Assembly: GCA_934119935.1 (NCBI GenBank)
Contig: CAKOSX010000006.1
Location: 18,690-82,689 of the forward strand
Direction of reading: 5' to 3'
Source: an uncultured Clostridia bacterium
GTDB lineage: Bacteria; Bacillota; Clostridia; TANB77; CAG-508
DNA length: 64,000 nt
In this document: positions 7,931 to 17,562 of the stretch, one piece after another
Layout of the letters: each line of letters opens with the position of its first letter
Position numbering within the stretch: position 1 is the stretch's first letter
Position numbers and translations under genes: made by a program
Notes under the pieces: model-generated
Seen by the model: the letters and a program-made list of their open reading frames with translations, nothing else
Told to the model about the DNA's origin: nothing
Database searches by the model: none

Positions 7931-10145
7931 ATGAGAAGAGATGGAAATAGTAGAGCAATTACATTAATTTCTCTAGTAGTAACAATTGTGATTCTACTAA
8001 TTTTGGCTGGAGTTAGTATTAATTTTGTGATTGGAAACAATGGAATAATAGCAAAAGCAAAAGATGCAAAAATTGAAAGCAGAGCTGCAACAGTAAAAGA
8101 CGAAAGAGATTTGTGGATGAATGAAAGAAATATAGCAGAAAAAATTGGAGACAATGCAAAATCAATGAATCAGATATTGGAAGAATTACAAGAAAGAAAA
8201 CTATTAACAAAAGAAGAGGTAGAAAGAGTAAAAAAAGATACTAATAATGAAATTACGATAGGAAGTAAAACTATAAGTTTTAAAGTATCCGATTATGAAA
8301 TTTCGTCTACAATGACAAGCCTATATAAATACTATGTCTTAAAGGATGAGAGTGGATATCAACTAAAAAATGATGGGACAGATGTAATTTCAATAGATAG
8401 TAAAAATGAGATGGAATATCTAGCAGAATATACAAATTTAGGTAATATAACGGAAAATGTTAAGTTTATTTTATTGAAAGATATAAATTTGAATCCAGAA
8501 ACAGTATTTTTAAAAGATGGTAGTATAACTGGAGCTACCCCTGAAACATGGACACCAATAGGAACAATGCAAGAAGTGGAAGTTTCCAGTCAAACAGAAT
8601 GGGAGAATAAAGTATCACAATACGGAAAACTATACACATTCAGTGGTACTTCTGAAAAGTATGATAAGTATGAAAAACCATACTATTATGCTATTCCATT
8701 TAAAGGAGATTTTTATGGTAATGGTAACAATATAAAAGGTTTATATTGCAATGATAAAAAAAATGATTTTTTTGGAGTATTTGGAGTTGTTGATGGATCT
8801 AAAATTAACAATTTAGAGGTTACAGATAGTTATATATCGGCAGGAAATGCAGTTAGTGCGTTAGTTGCAGGTGCTATAGAAAAAGGTGTAACTTGTTCGG
8901 AAATCAATTGCAAAGATAATTATATAATTATTAATGAATATTGCTTTCGGAGCAATATTGGGATTAGCATGTGATGTGACAGATTTTTCATTAAAGGACC
9001 TAATATCCAACAACATAATTAGATGTGATTCAGATGTAGATAATTTTGGAGAATTTGGGGGAATTGCAGGTAAAATACTTAGTGAATACTGTAATATAAC
9101 GGATTGTACGAATTATACAAGTATTAATGGACCACAAGACTTTAATAATGGTGTAGGAGGAATTGCAGGTAGAATAGATGCAAATAGTTCCGTCATAAAT
9201 AAATGCTATAATAAAGCTAATATTAGTGGAAACTGGGGCGGAACGGGAGGAATTGTCGGAGAATTGATGTGCAATAATAGCAAGGTTTATGAATGCTCTA
9301 ATACTGGAGAAATAGGTGCTGCCTGGGGGACAGGAGGCATTTTGGGCTGGGATGCTTCAGATAATCTTGAAATATATAATTGCTATAATCTTGGGAAAAT
9401 ATATAATACCTATAAAGATGGTGGAGACTTTGGAGGTGTGATTGGGCAATGTAGAGCCATACTTACAATGTACAATTGTTATAATGCTGGAGAAATATAT
9501 TCTGATGTGGAAAATTGCATATATGGTGATGTTGGGGGAATAATAGGTCAAAATAATGAGGGAGTGATCTATAATTGCTTTAATATTGGAAACATAAATT
9601 TGTGTGCAGTAAAAGACACAAATACTTCTGATAATGGAATAGGAGGATTAGTTGGTGCTGCTGGTTCTGATTTTGGGACATTTAAAATATTAAACTGTTT
9701 TAATAGCTGTAATCTAACATTGTGTTATGCATCAGAGGAGACTGTAAAGCATCCTATCATATATGGAGAAATTATTGGAAGCATTTATAAGGATGTTACA
9801 ATAGAAAATTGTTACGGATATAGTAATAAAACAATAAATATACAGGGAGACCCTTACAATATTGCCCAAAATGTAGGACAAGTAAAATCCCATTATGATA
9901 AATTTGAAGGCACGAAACTAATTAATGGATATGTGGACTTAACTAATTCATATCCATCGGTTGCGGTAAATGTAGAACAAGTAACTCAAAATGTACAGGA
10001 AGTAATCAGTTTTAAAAGCCAAAAGTTTTGCGATATACTTAATACATGGAGTGACAACAATAGTGGTTACTCAAGATGGATTTATGATGCAAACAAAAAT
10101 AATGGAGTCCCTTATTTAGAATGCTTAAAAGATATTATTAAATAA
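7931..10145 (+). pseudogene. Prepilin-like GLUG-repeat surface protein, frameshifted
   Basis: Two overlapping frames make one gene. The first part begins at ATG 7931 (AGGGG upstream) with a prepilin N-terminus: a short basic leader, then AITLISLVVTIVILL and a 20-residue hydrophobic helix, as in pseudopilins of uncultured Clostridia; the usual Glu at +5 is Ser. A charged helix and a beta domain follow. The frame runs out at 8974, while the reading resumes in another frame from about 8928 as GAILGLACDV and continues to 10145. That second half holds about seven GG(I/V/L)xG repeats (GGIAGKI, GGIAGRI, GGIVGEL, GGVIGQ, GGIIGQ, GGLVGA) typical of GLUG/adhesin beta-helices. One extra base (or two missing) between about 8915 and 8940 explains the break. 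Without it the protein would be about 735 residues and surface-exposed. Confidence 0.8.
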
Positions 10146-10172
10146 AACTAAAGAATTATAAAATTTAATAAG

Positions 10173-10209
10173 AAGGCTGTTAAACTAAAAAAGTTGAACA
10201 GCTTTTTTA
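10173..10209 (+). terminator. Terminator after GLUG gene
   Basis: AAGGCTGTT and AACAGCTTTTTT pair across a 15-nt loop, followed by a T run. Confidence 0.85.
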
Positions 10210-10330
10210 TATAGTAAGCACAATCTTATGTAAAGCTCATATTATATAAAAGAGAAGTCCTAAAAAACTTCAAGATAAAATTGAAGAATATATGTAAAAT
10301 ACTATGGACGACTTAAGGGAGGAACTTTAC

Positions 10331-11216
10331 GTGAGTATTAACAGTACGGCACAGATTGCTATTGGCTTAATGGTGCCATTTTTAGGAACAACATTGCGGT
10401 TCCGCTTTAGTATTTCTATTAAAAAAAGAGATAAAGCCAATCATACAAAAGATGTTGCTAGGTTTTGCCGCAGGAGTTATGATAGCAGCTTCTGTATGGT
10501 CTTTATTAATACCATCAATAGAAATGGCAGAGTCACAAGGAAAAACAGCATGGTTACCTGCTTGTGTTGGATTTATGATAGGAATTGTAACGCTAATTTG
10601 TGTAAACAATTTGGCTGAAAAAATAGAAAAAAGAAATAGCAAAAAGAATGAATGTACTATATGTGATGATATTGAAAATTTAATACACATAGATAAAAAT
10701 AGTGGAAAAGTAAAAACAACAATAGCAACAGAAAAATCAACTATCAAAGAAAAAGTAAAGAGTACTACAATGCTAATGCTTGCAGTAACACTACATAACA
10801 TTCCGGAAGGAATGGCGGTCGGGGTTGCGTTTGCAGGACTATTCTCACAAAATACAGGAATAACACTCGCAGAAGCATTTGCGTTAGCTATTGGAATAGC
10901 GATACAAAATATACCAGAAGGGGCAATTATATCAATGCCACTTCACAGCTCTGGGAAAAGCAAATTTAAATCATTTATGGGCGGAACACTGTCAGGAATA
11001 GTAGAACCAATTGGGGCAATAATAACCATTGCATTAACGAGGATTGTAGTGCCAATTTTACCATATTTTCTATCATTTGCAGCAGGAGCAATGATTTATG
11101 TAGTATCATCAGAGTTAATACCAGAAGCACAGGCAGAAAAAAAATCAAATTTAGTAACCATTAGTGTAGGTATAGGCTTTGTAATAATGATGCTTTTGGA
11201 TGTTGCGTTGGGATAG
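10331..11216 (+). pseudogene. ZIP-family metal transporter (GufA/ZupT-like), frameshifted
   Basis: The gene starts at GTG 10331 with AGGGAGG eight bases before. It reads SINSTAQIAIGLMVPFLGTTL, then loses frame: the expected continuation GSALVFLLKKEI and onward is found one base later, so an extra C at or near 10397 breaks it. From 10398 the frame is intact to 11216. It gives about eight helices with the two metal-binding signatures HNIPEGMAVGVA (helix IV) and IQNIPEGAIISMPL (helix V) and a histidine-poor cytosolic loop between. Such proteins import Zn, Fe or Mn. The remaining ORF from 10452 lacks the first helix. It is either a real pseudogene or a single-base sequence error. Confidence 0.85.
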
Positions 11217-11221
11217 TAAAT

Positions 11222-11270
11222 AATAAACCCCATATATAGTGTATAGCCTATATATGGTGGGTTATTTTTT
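11222..11270 (+). terminator. Terminator after ZIP gene
   Basis: AAACCC plus CATATATA pairs with TATATATGG plus GGGTT around a GTATAGCC loop; TATTTTTTATTT follows. Confidence 0.8.
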
Positions 11271-11316
11271 ATTTATAGAAAGCATAAATTAAGAAAAATG
11301 AAACAACATAATTAAA

Positions 11317-11345
11317 TTGACATAACACAGATAGAATGATATAAT
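11317..11345 (+). promoter_or_regulatory. Promoter of the AAA+/DUF1257 operon
   Basis: A consensus TTGACA and TATAAT pair with a 17-bp spacer. It marks the left edge of the accessory island. Confidence 0.8.
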
Positions 11346-11364
11346 ATTCACGTAAAAATTTGTT

Positions 11365-11390
11365 ATTTATGAGGTAATTATTTCATAAAT
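11365..11390 (+). other. Leader hairpin of the AAA+ operon
   Basis: ATTTATGA and TCATAAAT form a perfect 8-bp stem in the 5' leader, 37 bp before the start codon. There is no T run after it. Other units of similar composition in the window also carry leader hairpins. Confidence 0.5.
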
Positions 11391-11427
11391 GATAAGTTTA
11401 ATAATAAACAATATTGGAGGAAAAAAC

Positions 11428-13143
11428 ATGAGTAAATTATCTGTTCGGGATTGTATTGGTTCCGGGTACTCTTCTGTGTTGATTAATACCACAGAAGAAA
11501 CTCGGGCGATTAAGGAGTGCCTGCAAGCAAGTATTGAATATGGAATTAAGCTTTTTGGTTGGACTTGTACGAGAGGCATTGTAGAAATATTGCCTTATGA
11601 AGTAGGAGATGAACCTGAAGATGACACTGATGCCAATTATTACAACGAATTGACAAGAGAAATAGAAAAAAATCCGGAAGAATACGAAGTTATGGATGGA
11701 TACGTATTTAAAAAGCGCGATCCAGATATGACTGATCCGCAAGAGGCTCTTGTTAAAGGCCTTGAATTAAATGGCGGTGAAGGAAGATACATTTTCTGTA
11801 TTATCGATTTTCATCATTATCTGAATCAGCCGATGGTCTTAAGAGCAGCAAAAGATGCTTTTGAAAAAGCTGAAAACTTGGGTGTTAGCTATATTTTTAT
11901 TAGTAGCAAGTTCGAAGTTCCGGCTGATTGGCAGGAGACGATTATTTCTATTGAACTCGAACTTCCAACTAAAGAAGATCTTGTAGATTCATTCAATGAA
12001 ACAATCAGATATATTGACAGAAACAATAAAGGGCTATTGGCTTTCGAAAGCGAGGAACAGAAGCAGAGTACCATAAAAAAGGCGGCAGAAATTTCTATCG
12101 GCTTAACGTATACTCAGGCTGACAGTGCATTGTTTACATCTGTTTTCCTGAAAAGGAAGATTGATATTGATGTTATTGCAGAAGTTAAAGCACAAACTAT
12201 TTGCAAAGATGGTTTGCTGGAATTCTGGAGTAATAGTGAAGATTCTAAGATTGGTGGCATGAAAAATTTAAAGGAATACACTGCAAGAAGAATTTTGGCG
12301 TATTCCGATGAAGCAAAAAAATATGGATTGCCTAATCCTAAAGGTGTATTGTTGGTCGGCATTCCCGGTTGTGGTAAAAGTTTGGCTGCTAAGTCAATTG
12401 CACACAGTTGGAATGTTCCGCTGATTAAGTGCGATTTAGGAAAACTTTTCGGAAGCTATGTTGGAGACACTGAAGCTAATACTAGAAAAGCCCTTCAGAT
12501 TGCAGAAGCTATGGCACCTTGTGTGTTGTGGATTGATGAAATTGAAAAGGGATTAGCTGGTGCTGGTTCTGGTGGTAGAAATGATTCTGGCGTATCTTCG
12601 AGAATGTTTGCCAGCATCCTTACATGGATGCAGGAAAAGAAATCTCCTGTTTATGTCGTGGCAACTGCAAATAGTATTACATCTTTGCCTTCTGAACTTT
12701 TAAGAAAAGGTAGATTCGACGAAATTTTCTTTGTTGGGCTTCCTACTCAGGAAGAACGCGAAGAAATTGTTGCAATCCAGCTTGAAAGAAAAGGTAGAAA
12801 GCAAAAAAACTTCGATGTTAAGAAAATTGCACAAAGTTGCGATGGATTTACAGGAGCTGAAATCGAAGAAGCTATCGTATCAGCAATGTTTGAAGCTTAT
12901 GCAGATAATGCAAGGGAATTAACGAGTGATGACATTATTTCGCAGATGAAGAGTTGCCAACCCGCTTCTGAGGGAATTATGAAAGATACCGTAGAAGCTC
13001 TTAATGAATGGGCTAGCAAAGAAAATGTTCGGAACGCTAATTCTACTGTATGTACTCAAAATGAGAACTCTGCAAAAAAGACCGTAACTAAAAAGACGCC
13101 TGGTGGCCGTGTTATTAGAAGAGTTGGAGGAAATAAGGAATGA
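11428..13143 (+). CDS. AAA+ ATPase, Ycf46-like
   Basis: The 571-residue cytosolic ATPase starts at ATG 11428 behind GGAGG. Residues 1-270 form an alpha/beta N-domain (opening KLSVRDCIGSGYSSVLI) like that of the Ycf46 group. The AAA module follows with Walker A GIPGCGKS (311-318), Walker B VLWIDEIE (Asp370, Glu371) and the FtsH/Spastin-style second region of homology RKGRFDEIFFV, then the helical lid (FTGAEIEEAI). The last 50 residues are a basic, low-complexity tail ending RVIRRVGG. It overlaps the DUF1257 gene by four bases. In cyanobacteria, plastids and some Firmicutes Ycf46 genes sit beside Ycf35/DUF1257 genes, as here. The pair is poorly understood. Two VWA proteins downstream suggest an AAA-VWA partnership of the MoxR or chelatase kind, which is inference. 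Confidence 0.88.
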   Translation: MSKLSVRDCIGSGYSSVLINTTEETRAIKECLQASIEYGIKLFGWTCTRGIVEILPYEVGDEPEDDTDANYYNELTREIEKNPEEYEVMDGYVFKKRDPDMTDPQEALVKGLELNGGEGRYIFCIIDFHHYLNQPMVLRAAKDAFEKAENLGVSYIFISSKFEVPADWQETIISIELELPTKEDLVDSFNETIRYIDRNNKGLLAFESEEQKQSTIKKAAEISIGLTYTQADSALFTSVFLKRKIDIDVIAEVKAQTICKDGLLEFWSNSEDSKIGGMKNLKEYTARRILAYSDEAKKYGLPNPKGVLLVGIPGCGKSLAAKSIAHSWNVPLIKCDLGKLFGSYVGDTEANTRKALQIAEAMAPCVLWIDEIEKGLAGAGSGGRNDSGVSSRMFASILTWMQEKKSPVYVVATANSITSLPSELLRKGRFDEIFFVGLPTQEEREEIVAIQLERKGRKQKNFDVKKIAQSCDGFTGAEIEEAIVSAMFEAYADNARELTSDDIISQMKSCQPASEGIMKDTVEALNEWASKENVRNANSTVCTQNENSAKKTVTKKTPGGRVIRRVGGNKE

Positions 13144-13721
13144 GTCACTTTACGCATGTTTCTGCTGAAATCAGAGATCTTGACGCTTGCAACAAAGCTC
13201 TTAATAATATGGGGCTTACCATGCAAAGCTATGGAAGCTGTCGGTATTATTTTGGAACAGAAATGAAAGAGAATGTTGTCAGATTGCCTGGACAATATGA
13301 TATGGCTCTGGAAAAGAATGGTACTGGTTCTTATCGCATTACTGCTGATTTTTATGGTGGGTATGTTGAAAGGACTATTGGACCGAGAGGTAGCATTCTT
13401 CTGCACAATTATTCTGTTGAGATGCTTAAAAAGGTTGCAAAAAGATTACATTTTTCTGTAACTCCGAAGGGTGATGATACCTATAAGGTAAGAGATCCAC
13501 AGGATACCGATGGTGGCCATATGTTGGTAACAGTATCTAAAGATGGAAATCTGACTTTTGAACCTAAGGGGTTGAAAGGAAAAAAATGTGCGAAGTATCT
13601 TCAACTTGAAGATTCTTTGGGAAAAATTGAGCAAAGAGAATTTACCAAAGAATACTTGAAGGAAAGTGCAGCAGAAGTTAAGACAGAAAACCGTCAGAAA
13701 TTGAGGGTAGGAGGCTACTAA
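13140..13721 (+). CDS. DUF1257 (Ycf35-like) protein
   Basis: This 193-residue protein opens with MSHFTHVSAEIRDLDACNKA, matching the Ycf35/DUF1257 pattern (MSHFS, then a strand and an LxxALxxLG helix). It continues with a beta-rich middle (YDMALEKNG, ITADFYGGYVER) and the helix LLHNYSVEMLKKVAKRL. A second beta hairpin region (about 110-150) and a charged C-terminal helix follow. Its start overlaps the ATPase stop (ATGA). The usual third partner, DUF2997, is not seen. Function is unknown; context ties it to the ATPase. Confidence 0.8.
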   Translation: MSHFTHVSAEIRDLDACNKALNNMGLTMQSYGSCRYYFGTEMKENVVRLPGQYDMALEKNGTGSYRITADFYGGYVERTIGPRGSILLHNYSVEMLKKVAKRLHFSVTPKGDDTYKVRDPQDTDGGHMLVTVSKDGNLTFEPKGLKGKKCAKYLQLEDSLGKIEQREFTKEYLKESAAEVKTENRQKLRVGGY

Positions 13722-13722
13722 A

Positions 13723-15084
13723 TTGAAAGTTGCATTAGTTATTTGCAATGATATGCACATGGATATAGCTAATGCAAACACCATCGTAAATCATCTTATG
13801 GCAACAGGGTACGAAGTCGTATGTGATTATACTATTGCTGATACAGTGATTATTCTCACATGCGCCTTCGGCCCACATAAGATGTATTCTGTTGATGTGA
13901 TTGCAGACGTTAGAATTAATGCAAAACCTAGTGCAAAAATCATTGTTACTGGTTGCCTTGAAAAATTATGCCACTCCGACTTGGAAGCAATTCCAGGGAT
14001 TGACGTAATACCGTTAAATGAGGTTTTTGTTACACTTGCAAAGCCGACTACAGTTAAACAGTATATTCCACAGAACAAAGTAATTATTTCTACAGGATGC
14101 CTTCATCAATGTTCTTATTGTGTATATCCGAAAATTGTAGGAATGTATAAGAGCAGACCAATGGAAGATATCTTGGATGAAATTGAAGCAATGCATGCTA
14201 ATGAGTCTACTATTTATATAACCGGAGCACAAGAAACAGCCGACTATGGTGTTGACTTGTATGGCAAGAGAAGCTTTGCTGAGTTAATGAGAAAAATTGT
14301 TACAAGATTTCCGGATTGCAATTATGTTATAGGTTGGTTTCATCCTGCAGGATTAACAGAAGAGGTTATGACTCTTATTTTGGAGAATGAGAATATTGTA
14401 GAAATAATGTTACATATTCAGCATGTATCTAAGAAAATCCTAAAGGATATGAATAGACCTGCTTTTGACATTGTAGATGAAAAAATTCGGATTTTGAAAA
14501 CGGTCAGACCAGACTTAGTTATTTCAACAGAGGTGATTACGGGATTTCCAGGAGAAACAAGTTTACAATTTCAGGAACTTGTAAAATATCTTAAAAAGGG
14601 ATACTTTGATGATATTGGAGTTGCAAGCTACGAACCTGTTGAAGGCACTCTGGCAGCTGAATTACCAAAACAAATACCAGCCAAAACCAAGAAAAGAAGG
14701 ATGGAATGTATTATGCAAGAGTTTTCTGCAACATGCTATCCTGCACCTGATGGAGAACCCAAAAGTGTTTTTGACGAATTCTTTACGGTAAATCATGCTT
14801 TAAAGCAAATGCCAAAAAATATTTTTAAGGCAGAAGTTAGACAAAAGTATGCATATATTGCCGGAACAGATACGGAAGAAAAACTTGAGTTCGAACGGGT
14901 ATTCCGAAGTGTTATGCTTCAAATTATTGAGGCTAGGAGTGATTTTGACTTAGAAAGAGTTAAGAAAAACTTGAGCGTCTATACTGATGAAGCAAAAACA
15001 AAGTTTTATGAGATAATTGAAAAAGGAGATTTTAAAGAACAACAAAAAAATAAAGCAAGAAGTTTATTATTAAACAATGCCTGA
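13723..15084 (+). CDS. MiaB/MTTase-like radical SAM enzyme
   Basis: The TTG start at 13723 sits behind AGGAGG, and the preceding gene stops two bases earlier. The 453-residue enzyme has an N-terminal UPF0004-like domain with cysteines 8, 47 and 78 spaced as in methylthiotransferases, where they hold the auxiliary 4Fe-4S cluster. The radical SAM motif CLHQCSYC (Cys126, 130, 133) and the barrel motifs STEVITGFPGET near 265 follow. In place of the TRAM RNA-binding domain of MiaB, RimO and MtaB there is a helical extension of about 120 residues (from about 330). It may therefore methylthiolate or otherwise modify a protein or RNA encoded in this operon. The target is unknown. Confidence 0.82.
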   Translation: MKVALVICNDMHMDIANANTIVNHLMATGYEVVCDYTIADTVIILTCAFGPHKMYSVDVIADVRINAKPSAKIIVTGCLEKLCHSDLEAIPGIDVIPLNEVFVTLAKPTTVKQYIPQNKVIISTGCLHQCSYCVYPKIVGMYKSRPMEDILDEIEAMHANESTIYITGAQETADYGVDLYGKRSFAELMRKIVTRFPDCNYVIGWFHPAGLTEEVMTLILENENIVEIMLHIQHVSKKILKDMNRPAFDIVDEKIRILKTVRPDLVISTEVITGFPGETSLQFQELVKYLKKGYFDDIGVASYEPVEGTLAAELPKQIPAKTKKRRMECIMQEFSATCYPAPDGEPKSVFDEFFTVNHALKQMPKNIFKAEVRQKYAYIAGTDTEEKLEFERVFRSVMLQIIEARSDFDLERVKKNLSVYTDEAKTKFYEIIEKGDFKEQQKNKARSLLLNNA

Positions 15085-15109
15085 TCACAAATGTGAAAGG
15101 AGAACAATT

Positions 15110-15988
15110 ATGGGCAAAAGACGCCATTTGTATATTCCGGGCTATGAGAACAAAGCAGGAACGAATGAAACTGCAAACTCTAGACCAGGAGAAACAAGGA
15201 GTGCTCCGCGAACTACTAATCCTAGAATAGAAATCCGCGATGAGGAGCAACCGACATATGTACAACCATATGAGAACATAAGAGTAGAAACAACAAGACA
15301 AGATACATATGAAAACGAACGGCAGTACCATTCTCGTACTGATGAAGAACTGAAACTTCAGCGGTTAGTGAGAAAACTGAGAAATATTACTGAGAGTGAC
15401 AATAATACTTGTGGCTTAATCGGTGTTTTCGGAACGGGAGCTGACGAACTGGTAAAAGATGCATTGAGACATGTTAGAAATATTGTTATTTTCAACAAAA
15501 TCCCAATAACTTTGGATACGGATGTTTATGCCGCTATGGGTGCGTCAGTATTGGAGAAACACCAAAAATATGATAATAGAAGTTATGATAGTCGTGCAAT
15601 TTTAAGAGAACTTGAACAGGTTGTTCGTAGAGAAGTTGACACGGAATATATGTCAGGTTTGGCTATGATGCAAAGAATAAATAGAAACATGGAAAGAGAT
15701 GAACATCTTAAACAAGCTATTATAATGATGAAAAATTGTTTCTACACTGGATATACAAAATTCATTTTTATAATAGACTATGGTACAAATCCGATGGATA
15801 CCAAGTCTTTGGAAATGTTGAAAAAAATAAACGGAGGTAACATAATCATTATTGTACAGTCACTAATTGGTCTAAATTTTCAGAGAGCAAGCATCGGTCA
15901 TACCGATGGTAGTATGTTTATGAGATACTTCTCAAGTGACAATGTATTTTGTAAAGACTATGTAGAAGAGGATGAGTATGAACCCTGA
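15110..15988 (+). CDS. Unknown protein of the AAA+ island
   Basis: The start is ATG 15110 behind AAAGGAG, 25 bases after the radical SAM stop. The 292-residue soluble protein has a disordered, Arg/Thr/Asn-rich first 80 residues. An alpha/beta domain (about 95-285) follows, containing GLIGVFGTG, a helix-rich middle, KFIFIIDYGTNPMD and GGNIIIIVQSL. The strand-loop pattern hints at a Rossmann or degenerate P-loop fold, but no Walker motif is complete. I do not recognise a family. The stop overlaps the next gene by 17 bases, so it belongs to the same operon. Confidence 0.75.
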   Translation: MGKRRHLYIPGYENKAGTNETANSRPGETRSAPRTTNPRIEIRDEEQPTYVQPYENIRVETTRQDTYENERQYHSRTDEELKLQRLVRKLRNITESDNNTCGLIGVFGTGADELVKDALRHVRNIVIFNKIPITLDTDVYAAMGASVLEKHQKYDNRSYDSRAILRELEQVVRREVDTEYMSGLAMMQRINRNMERDEHLKQAIIMMKNCFYTGYTKFIFIIDYGTNPMDTKSLEMLKKINGGNIIIIVQSLIGLNFQRASIGHTDGSMFMRYFSSDNVFCKDYVEEDEYEP

Positions 15989-16754
15989 ATTGTTAAGCTG
16001 CCATGTGAAGAGATTTTTATGCCCGATTTGTGGAAAATGGCATAATTGGAATTCAAGATTTAGTTTTTCGGATGGAGAAGTTAAACGTTCAGAGTACGGG
16101 AAAAAATATAAAATATATTTGAGCTGTGACAGCATAGAAGAAGAATGGTATGAAAAAGGTGTTTTTATAAAAATGTCTTTTTATGCATCTTATAATATTG
16201 TTATAACATGCAATTTTAGCTTAGTAATCTCTACTGGTTTTGAAAATGAAAAATGTATCTATGAAGATGTCTATTATTTATATGACTTTAAAGAGTCTGA
16301 AACAGAGCCAAGAGTTTATTTACTACAACCATTTGCTGAAGCAGAACTCTGTACTCGAAGCGACTGTGAGTTTTCTACAGTTTGTATAAGAAAGAGAAGT
16401 TCAAATATTCAGTTTGCATTGGAATTTGACTCTAAGGATTATGCATTACATGCTACAATTAGACAAAGAGAAAACTTACAAAAGATGGAACAAAAACTAA
16501 GAGCTGAAGAAGAAAGGTTGATGCAACAGGTTGATACTCAGTGTTTACCGTCTAATTTACAAGAAGATGAGGTATTAAATTCTGAAAAACAGGTTGAACA
16601 AACAAAGCTATCAGAAACTGAAAGACAGGTTGAGCAGGAGAAAACTCTGGAATCAGATATTAAAACAAGAAAAAAGGTCGAGCCACAAGAAAAACACAAG
16701 AAATGTTATCCAAAGAAAAGGAGGACATTATATTTTCAAAAGAGGATTGAATGA
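15972..16754 (+). CDS. Zinc-ribbon protein with coiled-coil tail
   Basis: The 260-residue protein begins inside the previous gene (ATG 15972 or 15978, GAAGAGG upstream). A zinc-ribbon half CPICGKWHNW occurs at about residues 17-26, followed by a beta-rich domain with further cysteines (about 52, 80, 126, 131, 137). After residue 165 it becomes a charged coiled coil (LRAEEERLMQQ, repeats of KQVEQ and RQVEQ) and a strongly basic C-terminus. It is a diverged paralogue of the next gene, whose ribbon reads CPYCGQKHCF at the same place. Function unknown; metal or nucleic-acid binding is plausible. Confidence 0.7.
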   Translation: MSMNPELLSCHVKRFLCPICGKWHNWNSRFSFSDGEVKRSEYGKKYKIYLSCDSIEEEWYEKGVFIKMSFYASYNIVITCNFSLVISTGFENEKCIYEDVYYLYDFKESETEPRVYLLQPFAEAELCTRSDCEFSTVCIRKRSSNIQFALEFDSKDYALHATIRQRENLQKMEQKLRAEEERLMQQVDTQCLPSNLQEDEVLNSEKQVEQTKLSETERQVEQEKTLESDIKTRKKVEPQEKHKKCYPKKRRTLYFQKRIE

Positions 16755-17398
16755 TGAAAATATTACATGAAAATGTTTTTAAGAGCTTAGATTTTGTGGG
16801 TTTTCAGTGTCCGTATTGCGGACAGAAACATTGCTTTGAAAAACGATATAATTGGCATGATATACAAAAAAGTCACGAATCCTTAGAATTGCACTGCACA
16901 GAATTTAATGTTAGTGCTCAGATTTTAATTGATAATCAGGGCGATTGTAAGTTTAAAACTACTATGCCGGGATTATGTGGAAGGTGGTATGAATTAAAAG
17001 TTGAGACTGGTATATTTGGTACATGTGGTTGCTTTGATACATTAACATTTGATGTTAATAATAAAAATTTTATGTTATGTGTGATGAATCAAGATGTCAT
17101 ATATTCTGCAATTCAAAAATTTCAAAAATACGAAGATGTAGGATGTGATAAGCAATATTATGACAGAAAATGCAAAGGAACAGAAAACTGCTGGTATGCT
17201 CGTATAAACAGAAATGATGAGAACCAATACGACGACTACAGAGGTATGGTTCCTTTGGAGGTATTCTTGTATGCTGAAAAAAGTGCAGAGTATGAGCAAA
17301 TTAAGGATGAAACCTTGATTCAACTTGAAGTGGTTGCTTTGAAGAAAGAAATTGAAAAGCATCAAAAAACAATAGAAAGATTGAAAAAATTTCTATAA
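16751..17398 (+). CDS. Zinc-ribbon protein, paralogue of upstream gene
   Basis: The 215-residue protein overlaps the previous gene by four bases (ATGA). CPYCGQKHCFEKRYNW at about 20-35 is the zinc-ribbon half also seen in the upstream paralogue. Cysteines near 50, 66, 76 and 92-94 and a CDKQYYDRKCKGTENC stretch near 140 could complete one or two metal sites. The last 35 residues form a short coiled coil. It is the last gene of the AAA+ operon, closed by a hairpin at 17400. No family recognised. Confidence 0.7.
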   Translation: MMKILHENVFKSLDFVGFQCPYCGQKHCFEKRYNWHDIQKSHESLELHCTEFNVSAQILIDNQGDCKFKTTMPGLCGRWYELKVETGIFGTCGCFDTLTFDVNNKNFMLCVMNQDVIYSAIQKFQKYEDVGCDKQYYDRKCKGTENCWYARINRNDENQYDDYRGMVPLEVFLYAEKSAEYEQIKDETLIQLEVVALKKEIEKHQKTIERLKKFL

Positions 17399-17399
17399 C

Positions 17400-17437
17400 A
17401 AAGAGCAGGTGTGTTAAAATACATGCCTGTTCTTTAA
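17400..17437 (+). terminator. Terminator of the AAA+ operon
   Basis: AAAGAGCAGG and CCTGTTCTTT pair around a 16-nt loop. The tail is only TTCTTTAATT, so efficiency is uncertain. Confidence 0.65.
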
Positions 17438-17466
17438 TTGACATAATTAGTGCAAAATGGTATAAT
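17438..17466 (+). promoter_or_regulatory. Promoter of the two-domain VWA gene
   Basis: TTGACA, 17 bp, TATAAT. The stretch AAAATGG-TATAAT is shared with the promoter of the second VWA gene at 18810. Confidence 0.85.
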
Positions 17467-17490
17467 AAATTTTGTTGGCAATACACACCA

Positions 17491-17511
17491 GTACTCTCTG
17501 CACAAGAGTAC
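17491..17511 (+). other. Leader hairpin shared by both VWA genes
   Basis: GTACTCT and AGAGTAC form a perfect 7-bp stem with loop CTGCACA. The identical 21-nt element recurs at 18860-18880 before the second VWA gene, 25 bp after its -10 box in each case within a few bases. Confidence 0.75.
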
Positions 17512-17562
17512 ACAATCTACGTTGCAGAAATAGCATGTATGAAAAAAGAAAGGAGAGTCAAT

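Noticed and set aside
8910..8974. Programmed ribosomal frameshift in the GLUG gene
   Set aside because: No slippery heptamer with a following pseudoknot is visible; simple mutation or error is more likely.
10304..10618. Separate 104-residue gene upstream of the ZIP transporter
   Set aside because: Only its first part is real ZIP sequence; after 10397 it is the wrong frame of the transporter.
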